64,000 nt of DNA from Chryseobacterium tagetis (GCF_016735585.2 NZ_JAERSE020000003.1:558001-622000), one strand, 5' to 3'. Shown: positions 53,853-63,161, numbered from the stretch's first letter. A program made the numbers and translations. The notes: generated by a model not told the origin, from the letters alone.

Positions 53853-55280
53853 ATGAAAAAAATAGTTTTAGCACTAACTTTAATAGGAGCTGTAGTAAGT
53901 TGTAAGGATGATTATTTGGATACCGTACAACCAGGGAGGGTAGAAGCAGCAACATTTTTTACCACGCAAGACGATGCAATGCAAGCTACAAATGCTATTT
54001 ATGTAGCACTTAGAAGCTGGGAAAATTCAGCATTTCCTGCACAATATGTTTTTGGGGTTCCTGCAGATGATGTAGAAAAAGGATCTAATCCTGGTGACGG
54101 TTCGTTTATTAATGTATATAATAATTTTACCTATACGGCAAGTGATTCTGGAGTTGAAGGGTATTGGATTGGCCAATGGCAATTTGTGAACAGATGTAAT
54201 CAGGTGATCACAAACGTACCCAACATCAATATGGATGAATCCCTTAAAAATAGATTGGTGGCAGAAGCTAAAATGCTTAGAGCATACTTTTATTTTAATC
54301 TGGTAAGAATCTACGGAGGTGTTCCTATTTATGATGGACTTCCGGCAGATAAAAATTACAATATTCCAAGAAATTCTGTTAATGAGGTTTATGATTTCAT
54401 TATTTCAGATCTTACTGCTGCTGCTGCTGTTTTACCTCAATCTTATGATGCAGCCAACTTAGGAAGAGTTACTAAAGGTGGTGCTCTTGGCTTACTTTCT
54501 AAAGTATATCTTTACAAAAAAGATTGGCAAAAAGCTTATGATACTTCAAATCAAGTGATTGCTTTAGGGTATTCTCTTGATCCAGATTTTAATCATTTGT
54601 TCCGTCCTGCTGGGGAATTTGGCTCAGAGTCTGTCATTGAGGTTAATTGTGATTGTTCTTCACAGTTTGGAGGTAGTCAGTATGCAGAAGTTCAAGGGGT
54701 TAGAAATCAGTTTGGGTGGGGGTTCTTTACTCCGACAACAGCTTTGGAAAATGCATTTGAGTTAGGAGATATTAGAAAAGAATTAACTATTCTAAGAGAA
54801 GGAGAAACAACTCCTGAAGGCGATTTGATTCACAAAGGAGACTCTCAAGCAGGTGATATGTGGAATCAAAAAGTATATGTTCCAACATCTTTGAATAATA
54901 GCACTTGTGGATCATATGGCTCTATTCAGAATATTAGAATCTTAAGATTCGCAGAAATTCTTCTGATCAATGCTGAGGCAGCGAATGAATTAGGAAATAC
55001 TGCGACAGCAACGACTAACTTGAATAAAGTGAGAACAAGAGCACAGCTTCCAAATACGACTGCATCTGGACAGGTAGGCTTAAGGAATGCCATTTGGCAT
55101 GAAAGAAGGGTAGAGCTTGCGTTAGAAGGTGATCGTTTTGTAGATCTTGTAAGAACAGGTCAGGCTACAACAGTTTTAGCTTCTTATGGATATAAAGCTG
55201 GGAAAAATGAAGTGTTCCCAATTCCATTCAATTCCATTAATCAAAGTAACGGTGTTTTAACTCAAAACCCTGGTTACTAA
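53853..55280 (+). CDS. SusD-like glycan-binding lipoprotein
   Basis: A 475-residue lipoprotein with lipobox GAVVSCKDD (C17). The TPR-like helices include FFTTQDDAMQATNAIYVAL and KNRLVAEAKMLRAYFYFNL, and the C-terminal block RNAIWHERRVELALEGDRFVDL is typical of SusD. It binds sugar at the cell surface and caps the SusC pore. A hairpin lies just downstream of the stop and could lower transcription into the glucanase gene. Confidence 0.95.
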   Translation: MKKIVLALTLIGAVVSCKDDYLDTVQPGRVEAATFFTTQDDAMQATNAIYVALRSWENSAFPAQYVFGVPADDVEKGSNPGDGSFINVYNNFTYTASDSGVEGYWIGQWQFVNRCNQVITNVPNINMDESLKNRLVAEAKMLRAYFYFNLVRIYGGVPIYDGLPADKNYNIPRNSVNEVYDFIISDLTAAAAVLPQSYDAANLGRVTKGGALGLLSKVYLYKKDWQKAYDTSNQVIALGYSLDPDFNHLFRPAGEFGSESVIEVNCDCSSQFGGSQYAEVQGVRNQFGWGFFTPTTALENAFELGDIRKELTILREGETTPEGDLIHKGDSQAGDMWNQKVYVPTSLNNSTCGSYGSIQNIRILRFAEILLINAEAANELGNTATATTNLNKVRTRAQLPNTTASGQVGLRNAIWHERRVELALEGDRFVDLVRTGQATTVLASYGYKAGKNEVFPIPFNSINQSNGVLTQNPGY

Positions 55281-55299
55281 TAATTACAGATAAAACTTT

Positions 55300-55323
55300 A
55301 GAGGAGAATGAAAGTTCTCCTCT
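55300..55323 (+). terminator. Hairpin between susD and the glucanase gene
   Basis: AGAGGAGAA (55300-55308), loop TGAAAG, TTCTCCTCT (55315-55323), then TCTTTTA. The tail is T-rich but short, so it may be a partial terminator or a processing site that lets some readthrough reach the gene at 55352. Confidence 0.55.
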
Positions 55324-55351
55324 TCTTTTATATTCTCTTAAAAAAGATTCA

Positions 55352-56740
55352 ATGAAAAGGATAATACTACCCATCATTGTAGCATCACTATTTGCTATTT
55401 CCTGCAAAAATACCCAAAATGCCAAACAAGAAGTTTCAAAAGTAAAAACTGTAAAAAGCAATATTACTGATGAGCAATTGATGGACAGAGTGCAAAAAGA
55501 TGCCCTAAAGTATTTTTGGGATTATGCGGAACCCAATTCCATGTTGGGAAGAGAGCGTTATCACGAAGACGATATCTATCCGGATAATGATAAACATGTT
55601 GTGACAACGGGTGGATCAGGATTTGGTTTAGCAACAATACTAGTCGGAGTTGAAAGAGGTTTTGTTCCAAGACAAATAGCGGTAAGAAGACTGACTCATA
55701 TGATGGATTTCCTTGCAAAAGCAGATCGTCATAAAGGAGCCTGGTCACACTGGATCAATGGAGAAACGGGAAAAACAGTTCCTTTTGGAAAAAAAGATAA
55801 TGGTGGAGATTTGGTAGAAACAGCGTTTTTAACTTCAGGAATTCTAATGGTTCGTGAATACTTTAAAAACGGAAATGCAGAAGAAAAAGCTTTGGCCAAA
55901 AAATGTGACGAGCTTTGGAAAGGAATTCAATGGAACTGGTATACAAAAGGTGGTGAAAAAGTTCTTTACTGGCATTGGTCGCCAGAATATCAGTGGGAAA
56001 TGAATTTTCCGTTACAGGGGTATAATGAATGTTTGATTACTTACATTTTAGCAGCTTCATCACCAACTTATTCAATTGATGCGGAGACCTATTACAAAGG
56101 TTGGACAAGAAACGGAACTTATCTTTCAGACAAAGAAAAATACGGACTTCCAATGTATGTAAAGCATAACGGAGCCGAAGAATATGGAGGACCGCTATTT
56201 TGGACTCAGTATTCTTATATTGGTTTAGATCCGACGAACTTATCAGATAAATTGATTAAAAATTACTTTGATTTAAATAAAAATCAGGTGCTTATCGACT
56301 ACAAGTATTGTGTTGAAAATCCAAAAGGATGGAAAGGGTACGGTCCAAATTATTGGGGATTAACAGCAGGATACTCAAGAAATCAAGATGGAAGTGTGGG
56401 ATACGACGCACATTTTCCACAAAATGATCGTGGGGTAATTACTCCGACTGCGGCATTGAGCAGTTTTCCATATTCACCAAAAGAATCTATGGATTTCATG
56501 AGATTTATGTATACTCAAAAACCTGAATTTATTGGTTCTGCAGGACCTTATGACGCGACTTCAATCAATTATAACAATTGGACAACGCCGAGATATTTGG
56601 CAATTGATCAGGGAACGATAGCTCCGATGATTGAAAACTACAGAACAGGATTTTTATGGAAACTATTCATGAATGCTCCTGAAATTCAGCAGGGATTAAA
56701 GAAATTAAGTTTCAAATCTGAAAAATACAACATTAAGTAA
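55352..56740 (+). CDS. Glucoamylase-fold lipoprotein, GH144-type endo-beta-1,2-glucanase candidate
   Basis: A 462-residue lipoprotein (lipobox FAISCKNTQ, C18). The alpha/alpha barrel carries TTGGSGFGLATILVGVERGF, GGDLVETAFLTSGILMVREY and FPLQGYNECLITYILAAS, matching the glycoamylase-like family that contains the GH144 endo-beta-1,2-glucanases. Family knowledge plus the downstream GH3 gene suggest cleavage of beta-1,2-glucan at the cell surface. Other beta-glucans are possible. It follows susD by 71 nt, with a hairpin between. Confidence 0.85.
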   Translation: MKRIILPIIVASLFAISCKNTQNAKQEVSKVKTVKSNITDEQLMDRVQKDALKYFWDYAEPNSMLGRERYHEDDIYPDNDKHVVTTGGSGFGLATILVGVERGFVPRQIAVRRLTHMMDFLAKADRHKGAWSHWINGETGKTVPFGKKDNGGDLVETAFLTSGILMVREYFKNGNAEEKALAKKCDELWKGIQWNWYTKGGEKVLYWHWSPEYQWEMNFPLQGYNECLITYILAASSPTYSIDAETYYKGWTRNGTYLSDKEKYGLPMYVKHNGAEEYGGPLFWTQYSYIGLDPTNLSDKLIKNYFDLNKNQVLIDYKYCVENPKGWKGYGPNYWGLTAGYSRNQDGSVGYDAHFPQNDRGVITPTAALSSFPYSPKESMDFMRFMYTQKPEFIGSAGPYDATSINYNNWTTPRYLAIDQGTIAPMIENYRTGFLWKLFMNAPEIQQGLKKLSFKSEKYNIK

Positions 56741-56808
56741 TTCTTTGTGAATTTAATGTCTGTTTAATTGAAGCCAATCAAAACCACACAAAAACCTGAA
56801 ATAGAAAA

Positions 56809-57516
56809 ATGAACTTAAAGCTAAAACACTTACCGCTTTTACTTCTGCCACTGTCATTGAGTTTAAGCGCTCAGGAAATCAAGGCAGAATTAAATAAAGA
56901 AGTTACAAGACATGAAAAGATATCTTACATTCTTGACTATCCTCAAAAAGCAAAAGGGAATGTTCCTTTGATTGTATTTCTTCATGGTTCCGGTGAAAGA
57001 GGAAACAATCTGGAGATTGTGAAAGCGCACAGCCCGTTTACCTATAAACATCTGATAAAAGAACCGGTTGCGATTTTAGCGCCTCAATGTCCGGAAAACA
57101 CTTGGTGGGATACGGTGAGCGTTTATAATTTGATTAAAGAAATTCAGCAGAAATATAAGATAGATGCTTCCAGAATTTACCTTACAGGACTTTCTATGGG
57201 AGGTTGGGGAACGTTGAAATTGGCAATGGAGCATCCGGAAATGTTTGCTGCCGTAGTTTCAGTCTGTGCACCTACCGATAGAGTGATGTATGCGAACATC
57301 GATCAGTACAAAAATTTAAACATGAAGATCTTTCATGGCGGAATGGACGATGTAGTTTTACCGGAGAATGCATTTCATTTTTATCAGGCACTACATCCGG
57401 TGAATCCATCTGCAGAATTGACAATCTTTCCAAATGACAACCATAATTCTTGGGATTCAACCTATTCAAATCCTAAACTGTATGAATGGATGCTCTCAAA
57501 GAAAAAAGAGAAATAA
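56809..57516 (+). CDS. Secreted alpha/beta-hydrolase (esterase or prolyl-oligopeptidase-like)
   Basis: A 235-residue protein with a signal peptide (LSLSLSAQEI, about residue 21). The alpha/beta-hydrolase core has VFLHGSGERGNN (oxyanion hole), the nucleophile serine in TGLSMGGWGTLK, an aspartate in GGMDDVVLP, and a histidine in NDNHNSWD. Family neighbours remove acyl groups from carbohydrates or split small peptides. It lies between two glycosidase genes, which favours sugar-ester cleavage, but this is inferred. Confidence 0.87.
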   Translation: MNLKLKHLPLLLLPLSLSLSAQEIKAELNKEVTRHEKISYILDYPQKAKGNVPLIVFLHGSGERGNNLEIVKAHSPFTYKHLIKEPVAILAPQCPENTWWDTVSVYNLIKEIQQKYKIDASRIYLTGLSMGGWGTLKLAMEHPEMFAAVVSVCAPTDRVMYANIDQYKNLNMKIFHGGMDDVVLPENAFHFYQALHPVNPSAELTIFPNDNHNSWDSTYSNPKLYEWMLSKKKEK

Positions 57517-57682
57517 TTTAGTATAAATATTTTAAACAGTAAGCCTTTGCTGAGTGAAACACCTTTGCAAAAAGAAAAAATAGGCAGGGTAATTTTAAAG
57601 AAAAAACCTTTGTGAGCTTTGCGTTTAAAATACATTATAAAAAAACAAAAAAAATAGAACTATAATTAAAGAAGATAGATTT

Positions 57683-60010
57683 ATGAAAAAGTTAATTGTA
57701 ATCGCCACCTTAGCATTGGCACCTGTATTTTCGGCGCAGGAAATGGTCACGAAGCCTGTTCAGTCATATCAGACGGCGCAGTATCAGTCTAAAAAGAAAG
57801 CTTTTGTAGACAATCTTTTGTCTAAAATGACATTAGACGAGAAAATTGGTCAGCTAAACTTACCAAGTTCAGGTGATTTTACCACAGGATTGGCTAAAAG
57901 CTCAGATATTGGAAAAAAAGTTGAGATGGGCTTAGTGGGAGGACTATTTAACATAAAAGGAGCCGAAAAGATCAGAGCCGTTCAAAAAGTGGCAGTAGAA
58001 AACAGCCGTTTGAAAATTCCTTTGATTTTTGGGATGGATGTTATTCACGGTTATGAAACGACATTCCCGATTCCGTTAGGTTTAGCGGCTTCTTGGGATA
58101 TGAATTTAATTCAGCAGTCAGCAAGAGTTGCCGCAAGAGAAGCTTCAGCAGACGGAATTAACTGGACGTTCTCGCCAATGGTAGACATTTCCCGTGAACC
58201 AAGATGGGGAAGAGTTTCTGAAGGTTCAGGTGAAGATCCGTACTTAGGAAGTGAGATTGCTAAAAATATGGTGTATGGTTACCAAGGAAAAGATCTTTCA
58301 ATCGGAAATACCATTTTGGCTTGTGTAAAGCATTTCGCATTGTACGGAGCAGGAGAAGCGGGAAGAGATTACAATACAGTTGACATGAGTCATGTGAGAA
58401 TGTTCAACGAATATTTCCCACCTTACAAAGCAGCGGTTGATGCGGGAGTAGCTTCTGTAATGGCTTCTTTCAATGAAGTTGACGGAGTTCCGGCAACAGG
58501 AAACAAATGGTTGCAGACCGATGTTTTAAGAGATCAGTGGAAATTCAAAGGTTTTGTTGTTACCGATTATACAGGAATCAACGAAATGGTAGATCACGGA
58601 ATGGGAGATCTTCAGCAGGTTTCTGCATTGGCGTTAAAAGCAGGTGTTGATATGGATATGGTAGGAGAAGGTTTTTTAACAACATTAAAAAAATCTTTAT
58701 CAGAAGGAAAAGTTACACAGGCTGAAATCGATATGGCGGCAAGAAGAATTCTTGAAGCTAAATATGATTTAGGATTGTTTGATGATCCTTACAAATACGG
58801 AAGTGCAAAGCTGGCTGAAAAAGAGGTTTACAATCTGGAAAACCGTAACATCGCAAGAAATACCGCAGCTCAGTCGATGGTATTGATGAAAAATGAAAAC
58901 CAGGTATTGCCTTTGAAGAAATCAGGTACAGTTGCTGTCATTGGACCATTGGTAAACAATTCGATGAATATGGCAGGAACCTGGAGTGTAGCTACAAAAC
59001 ATGCTATTTCTGTTAACTTAATGCAGGGTCTTCAGGCAAATTATGGTAAAGATGTGAAATTCCTTTCTGCTAAAGGAGCGAATATTGATTACGATGCAAA
59101 ATTAGAAGACATTTATGCAGCTCACGGTAAAAAAACCGACAGAGATAGCCGTTCAAAAGAAGAATTATTGAAAGAAGCGGTTGATATTGCAAAAAAATCA
59201 GATGTGATCGTTTTGGCAATCGGAGAATCGGCAGAAATGAGCGGTGAATCCTCTTCAAGAACTGAAATTACGATTCCTCAGTCTCAGGTAGACTTGTTAA
59301 ATGAATTAAAAAAGACAGGAAAACCAATCGCAATGGTCCTTTTCACAGGTCGTCCTTTAGCTTTAACGAATGTGAAAGACACTCCTGATGCTATCCTGAA
59401 TGCTTGGTTTGCAGGTTCAGAAGCAGGAAATGCAATTGCCGATGTTCTTTTCGGAAAAGTAAATCCTTCAGGAAAATTGCCAATGACATTCCCAAGAAGT
59501 TTAGGTCAGGTTCCAATCTATTACAATGCTAAAAATACAGGTCGCCCATTAGATCAGACATTGGTTGATAAATGTGAATATCAGAGATTCCGTTCAAACT
59601 ATATGGATGAATGCAACACTCCGTTGTATCCATTTGGTTACGGATTGAGTTATACAAAATTCAATTACTCTGATATGACGGTTTCCAATGCAAATCCAAA
59701 AGGAAACCAGACCGTTCAGGCTTCAGTTACAGTAACTAACTCAGGAAACTATGATGGGGCAGAAGTTGTCCAATTATATATCAGAGATATGGTGGGAAGC
59801 ATTACAAGACCGGTAAAAGAATTAAAAGGCTTCCAGAAAGTGATGCTGAAAAAAGGAGAATCTAAAAAAATTACCTTTGACATTAGTCCTGAAAACTTAA
59901 AATTCTATAACGGAGACTTAAAGTATGATTGGGAATCCGGAGAATTTGATATCATGATCGGAACCAACTCTTCCGATGTGAAACATTCAAAAATCAACTG
60001 GACAAAATAA
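57683..60010 (+). CDS. bglX: GH3 beta-glucosidase
   Basis: A 775-residue periplasmic enzyme with a signal peptide (APVFSAQEM, about residue 20). The GH3 N-terminal barrel carries the nucleophile D295 in KGFVVTDYTG, and KHFALYGAGEAGRDY is a typical active-site loop. The C-terminal alpha/beta sandwich (QVDLLNELKKTGKPIAMVLF) and a fibronectin-III-like end domain follow. It hydrolyses beta-linked glucose from oligosaccharide ends, here probably products of the GH144-type enzyme. A terminator follows. A 166-nt gap before it has no -7 box. Confidence 0.95.
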   Translation: MKKLIVIATLALAPVFSAQEMVTKPVQSYQTAQYQSKKKAFVDNLLSKMTLDEKIGQLNLPSSGDFTTGLAKSSDIGKKVEMGLVGGLFNIKGAEKIRAVQKVAVENSRLKIPLIFGMDVIHGYETTFPIPLGLAASWDMNLIQQSARVAAREASADGINWTFSPMVDISREPRWGRVSEGSGEDPYLGSEIAKNMVYGYQGKDLSIGNTILACVKHFALYGAGEAGRDYNTVDMSHVRMFNEYFPPYKAAVDAGVASVMASFNEVDGVPATGNKWLQTDVLRDQWKFKGFVVTDYTGINEMVDHGMGDLQQVSALALKAGVDMDMVGEGFLTTLKKSLSEGKVTQAEIDMAARRILEAKYDLGLFDDPYKYGSAKLAEKEVYNLENRNIARNTAAQSMVLMKNENQVLPLKKSGTVAVIGPLVNNSMNMAGTWSVATKHAISVNLMQGLQANYGKDVKFLSAKGANIDYDAKLEDIYAAHGKKTDRDSRSKEELLKEAVDIAKKSDVIVLAIGESAEMSGESSSRTEITIPQSQVDLLNELKKTGKPIAMVLFTGRPLALTNVKDTPDAILNAWFAGSEAGNAIADVLFGKVNPSGKLPMTFPRSLGQVPIYYNAKNTGRPLDQTLVDKCEYQRFRSNYMDECNTPLYPFGYGLSYTKFNYSDMTVSNANPKGNQTVQASVTVTNSGNYDGAEVVQLYIRDMVGSITRPVKELKGFQKVMLKKGESKKITFDISPENLKFYNGDLKYDWESGEFDIMIGTNSSDVKHSKINWTK

Positions 60011-60020
60011 ATAATATAAG

Positions 60021-60044
60021 CCGCTCAATTTGAGCGGTTTTTTT
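60021..60044 (+). terminator. Rho-independent terminator after the GH3 gene
   Basis: CCGCTCA (60021-60027), loop ATT, TGAGCGG (60031-60037), then TTTTTTT. It closes the glycan-use region. Confidence 0.9.
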
Positions 60045-60073
60045 GTAATTTAGAAAGAAATAAACTGATACCA

Positions 60074-60081
60074 TATTTTTG
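60074..60081 (+). promoter_or_regulatory. TATTTTTG -7 element with overlapping dyad
   Basis: It lies 41 nt before the ATG at 60122. TTTGGT (60078-60083) and ACCAAA (60093-60098) form a dyad that overlaps its end and could be an operator. Confidence 0.5.
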
Positions 60082-60121
60082 GTGTAATTTTTACCAAACC
60101 ATAAACTTAATATTTAAAAAC

Positions 60122-60529
60122 ATGAAAAAAACAATTGTATTCAGTATCTTGTTCCTTGCTGCTTTGACTTTTGCACAAAAAGCTCCTGTTGTGGGAGGTG
60201 ACAAAGATGTTCATGGCTGTAAAGCTTCAGCAGGCTATACGTATTCACAGCTTAGAAATAACTGTGTAAGAGTTTTCGAACAGAAAATTAAATTAAAAGA
60301 AGTAAGCACAGACAAAAGTTATACTTCAATGACAGCCGTTATTTTCAGCAAAGACATGAAAAAAGCTGAGGTTTTTATTCCCGATGCAAGTGCAAAAAGT
60401 ATTATTCTTGACAGACAGGGAAAAGAAAAGCTTTGGAAAAGTGGAAGTCATATAAAAGACACGTATACTTTGATCCCTTATAAAAAAAGATATCAGATTA
60501 CTAAAAATGATGTGGTGATCTATCAGTAA
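60122..60529 (+). CDS. Small secreted protein of unknown function
   Basis: A 135-residue protein with a signal peptide (AALTFAQKAPV, about residue 19). The mature N-terminus holds GGDKDVHGCKASAGYTYS and a second cysteine in RNNCVRVFE, likely a disulphide. The rest is beta-rich (TSMTAVIFSKDMKKAEVFI). I have no firm family name for it. It is a single gene with its own promoter and terminators on both sides. Confidence 0.65.
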   Translation: MKKTIVFSILFLAALTFAQKAPVVGGDKDVHGCKASAGYTYSQLRNNCVRVFEQKIKLKEVSTDKSYTSMTAVIFSKDMKKAEVFIPDASAKSIILDRQGKEKLWKSGSHIKDTYTLIPYKKRYQITKNDVVIYQ

Positions 60530-60554
60530 AATAGTTTTCAAAAAAACAGATCTG

Positions 60555-60578
60555 AGCCATTCGAAAGAGTGGCTTTTT
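60555..60578 (+). terminator. Rho-independent terminator after the small secreted protein
   Basis: AGCCATTC (60555-60562), GAAA tetraloop, GAGTGGCT (60567-60574), with one T:G pair, followed by TTTT. Confidence 0.85.
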
Positions 60579-60673
60579 GATGTAATAACAAACTGTGTTT
60601 TACTTTTGTCATTCTGACGAAGGAAGCATCTCAATCATAAGTAAATAATCTAAAAACTTAAAGTATAAGATCA

Positions 60674-60710
60674 AAAAAACAGGAAACCTCAATGAAATTT
60701 CCTGTTTTTT
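60674..60710. terminator. Second, bidirectional terminator before the alcohol dehydrogenase stop
   Basis: AACAGGAAA (60678-60686) pairs with TTTCCTGTT (60698-60706). A-runs and T-runs flank the stem, so it can end transcripts from both strands. Confidence 0.8.
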
Positions 60711-60732
60711 TATTTTAAAATTGAATTGAAAA

Positions 60733-61896
60733 TTAAGCGGTTACAGCCTCTTGATAAACAACGCCCTCATAACAAGCATTGTAAATCGCTTTCAACTCCT
60801 CCAATGATGGAACTCTAGGGTTGAACCCTGTACAAGGATCAATTAACGCATTGTTAGCAATGTAATCAAGGTTTTTATCCCAATCCTCTCTTGAAATTCC
60901 AAACTCTTTAATTGCTGATTGATTATTAACTTCAGAACGCAATGTTTCGATGGCCTGAGCCAAATCTTCCGCTGTTTCTTTACCGATCACTTTCGCCAAA
61001 TCAGGAAAACGGTTTGTCGCCTGAGCGTTGTAACGAATCACATTCGGAAGGAAAATGGCATTAGAAGCACCATGAGGAATTCCGTACAAAGCACCAACCT
61101 GATGAGACAATGAATGAACAATTCCTAGCCATGCATTGTTGAATGCCAAGCCAGCCATAAATGATGCATCATGCATATTCTGACGGGCTGTAATATTGTT
61201 CGGATTTTCTACCGCTTCTTTCAAATTATCAAAAACAATCTCCAAACCACCTTTAGAAAGTGCATCTGCAATATTATTGTCAATGTTTGAAACATAAGCT
61301 TCCACGCAATGAGTCAATGCATCAAGCCCTGTATTAGAAGTAACGTGAGACGGCATTGAAGCACAGATTTCACCGTCAACAATGGCAATGTCCGGAGTTA
61401 GTTCATAAGAAACGATAGGATATTTTACCCCTTTTTCTCTGTCTGTAATAACAGCAAGACCTGTTGTTTCAGTTCCCGTTCCGCTTGTAGAAGGAATCGC
61501 GATGAATTTTGCCTTATTTCTTAAAACCGGAACAGTAAAAGGCTTGATCATTGCATCGAAATCCGCATCAGGATATTCATAAAATACCCACATAATTTTT
61601 GCTGCGTCAATTGCTGAACAACCTCCTAAACCGATAATCCATTCCGGCTGAAAATTTTGAATCATTTCAGCTCCTTTCATACAAGTTTCAGAGGATGGAT
61701 CCTCTTCCACACCTTCGAAAATCTGAGTTTCGATTCCTGCTTCAGCAAGATAAGCAACCGCTTTATCTAGTGTTCCGCTCTTTCTCATTGAGCTTCCTCC
61801 TGTTACAATTACTGCTTTTGTTCCTTTAATATTTTTTAATTCTTCAAGAGTTCCTGCACCATGGAAAACCTCTCCTGCAATAAATAATTTGCTCAT
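60733..61896 (-). CDS. Iron-containing (type III) alcohol dehydrogenase
   Basis: A 387-residue enzyme. The NAD-binding IIGLGGCSAIDAAKIMW and the metal-ligand region HSLSHQVGALYGIPHGASNAI are the Fe-ADH signatures. SSTSGTGTETTGLAVI is the conserved nucleotide loop. It would interconvert alcohols and aldehydes or ketones; the substrate is open. The gene runs on the minus strand with a TACTTTTG box upstream. The AraC-family regulator gene at 61962-62846 is next upstream on the same strand and may control it. Confidence 0.92.
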   Translation of the reverse strand: MSKLFIAGEVFHGAGTLEELKNIKGTKAVIVTGGSSMRKSGTLDKAVAYLAEAGIETQIFEGVEEDPSSETCMKGAEMIQNFQPEWIIGLGGCSAIDAAKIMWVFYEYPDADFDAMIKPFTVPVLRNKAKFIAIPSTSGTGTETTGLAVITDREKGVKYPIVSYELTPDIAIVDGEICASMPSHVTSNTGLDALTHCVEAYVSNIDNNIADALSKGGLEIVFDNLKEAVENPNNITARQNMHDASFMAGLAFNNAWLGIVHSLSHQVGALYGIPHGASNAIFLPNVIRYNAQATNRFPDLAKVIGKETAEDLAQAIETLRSEVNNQSAIKEFGISREDWDKNLDYIANNALIDPCTGFNPRVPSLEELKAIYNACYEGVVYQEAVTA

Positions 61897-61918
61897 TTTT
61901 TCTTAATTTTTGATGATA

Positions 61919-61926
61919 CAAAAGTA
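61919..61926 (-). promoter_or_regulatory. TACTTTTG -7 element before the alcohol dehydrogenase
   Basis: On the minus strand the box lies 22 nt before the ATG at 61896, in the 65-nt gap after the AraC gene. It suggests a separate transcript. Confidence 0.55.
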
Positions 61927-61961
61927 GATAAGCCAAAACAAGACATGTTATACAAACAGGA

Positions 61962-62846
61962 CTACGCGTTATACATTTGCGCCAATTCCTGCTGAAGTTC
62001 GGTAGGAGTTTCTTTCAGTTTTGCCTTTACAAATTTATTGAGAGCAGAAGGAGAATTGAAACCTAAGTCAAAGGCGATTTCCTTATGAGAAAGGTCGGAA
62101 AACATCAACTGACGTTTTATTTCCATTAAAATTCGATTGTGAATGGCCTGAATTGCAGTCTCTCCACAATGCTTTTTGGTAATTGAATTTAATTTTTTTG
62201 GAGTAATTGCTAATTCTTCCGCGTAATACTGAACTGTGCGATATTCCTTGTAATGTTCATTCAGTAATTTTTTGAACTGGACATAAACTGGTTTATCAGT
62301 CGTTTCTTTATGTAAAATGGGATGTAAACCATGAACAGATTCAATTAAACCTAACAAAAATATTTTGATTAGAAATCTAGCCTGTTCTTTCTTTATAAGA
62401 CTTGGCTTCTGATAAATTCCCTGGATGAGGTGAATTGAATGTAGACTTTGCTCAAAATCTTCTTTCGAAAGAATGGTACAGTTGAGTTGTGTTGAAAGAT
62501 TGACATTATAAGTACTCAGCTCATTTTTAAGAATATCGGAACAGAATAATATTTCTTCAAACAGAATGATTTTCCCCTGTAAATCTTGACTTAGATCTGA
62601 AATGAAATGAACCTGTTCCGGAAATACAACGGAAATTTTTCCAGCCTTCAAATAATTAATTTTATCTTCAATATGAAGCTGTAATGTTCCGTTTTCAATA
62701 ACAATAATTAAAAAATGATCTTTTTTGTGTGGTTTAAAATAATCTCTCAGATTCTCTTCCGTCAAATCAAAAACCCGAAAAGACAGATTTTTATCTTCCT
62801 CTTTTTGAATGTTCTTTTTAATTTCTAATTTCTTCAGACTGCCCAT
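61962..62846 (-). CDS. AraC-family transcriptional regulator
   Basis: A 294-residue protein with an N-terminal cupin sensor (FLIIVIENGTLQLHIED, GKISVVFPEQVHFI) and C-terminal paired helix-turn-helix (YYAEELAITPKKLNSITKKH and KEIAFDLGFNSPSALNKFVK). The short linker ESVHGLHPILHKETTDK separates them. It is directly upstream of the alcohol dehydrogenase on the same strand, and AraC-type regulators next to such genes often respond to the substrate or its aldehyde. That link is an inference. Confidence 0.87.
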   Translation of the reverse strand: MGSLKKLEIKKNIQKEEDKNLSFRVFDLTEENLRDYFKPHKKDHFLIIVIENGTLQLHIEDKINYLKAGKISVVFPEQVHFISDLSQDLQGKIILFEEILFCSDILKNELSTYNVNLSTQLNCTILSKEDFEQSLHSIHLIQGIYQKPSLIKKEQARFLIKIFLLGLIESVHGLHPILHKETTDKPVYVQFKKLLNEHYKEYRTVQYYAEELAITPKKLNSITKKHCGETAIQAIHNRILMEIKRQLMFSDLSHKEIAFDLGFNSPSALNKFVKAKLKETPTELQQELAQMYNA

Positions 62847-62872
62847 TTCATTATTGTTTTAAAACGAAGCAA

Positions 62873-62880
62873 CAAATTTA
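62873..62880 (-). promoter_or_regulatory. TAAATTTG -7 element before the AraC gene
   Basis: On the minus strand it lies 26 nt before the ATG at 62846. Confidence 0.5.
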
Positions 62881-62909
62881 TGATAAAACATTTTCAGTTT
62901 GCAAGATTT

Positions 62910-63161
62910 AGAACCTGTTTAAATTTAATAATTGTATGATTCTATGATTTTAAAACGCAAAATTTTAATTCCACTTTATCCATTATTTTTAGGAAGCAAA
63001 GACACATGATATTTACTTCGCGAAGCTTGAAAACGCAGCTTCATCAAATCAACTTGTTGATTCTTCATTGCTCACTTTATAATAATCAGTCTTTAAGTAA
63101 AATCTTTGCGTCAAAAAATGAATGAAGATTCTTTTTAATTAATCAAATTTAAACAGGCTCT
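62910..63161. mobile_element. MITE-like element with 20-bp terminal inverted repeats
   Basis: AGAACCTGTTTAAATTTAAT (62910-62929) and ATCAAATTTAAACAGGCTCT (63142-63161) are reverse complements at 18 of 20 positions and bound about 250 bp without an ORF of note. If the ends are taken one base further in, TTA lies outside each end (62908-62910 and 63161-63163), as for a 3-bp target duplication. Inside are a perfect AATCAAC/GTTGATT hairpin (63047-63062) and CTTTGCG words. The whole 449-nt gap between AraC and purB holds this element plus the two promoters. Confidence 0.5.

Noticed and set aside
57517..57682. Element in the gap before the GH3 gene, with CTTTGCG words
   Set aside because: CTTTGCG resembles a word in the MITE-like element, but no inverted ends or boundaries were found, so no repeat is annotated.
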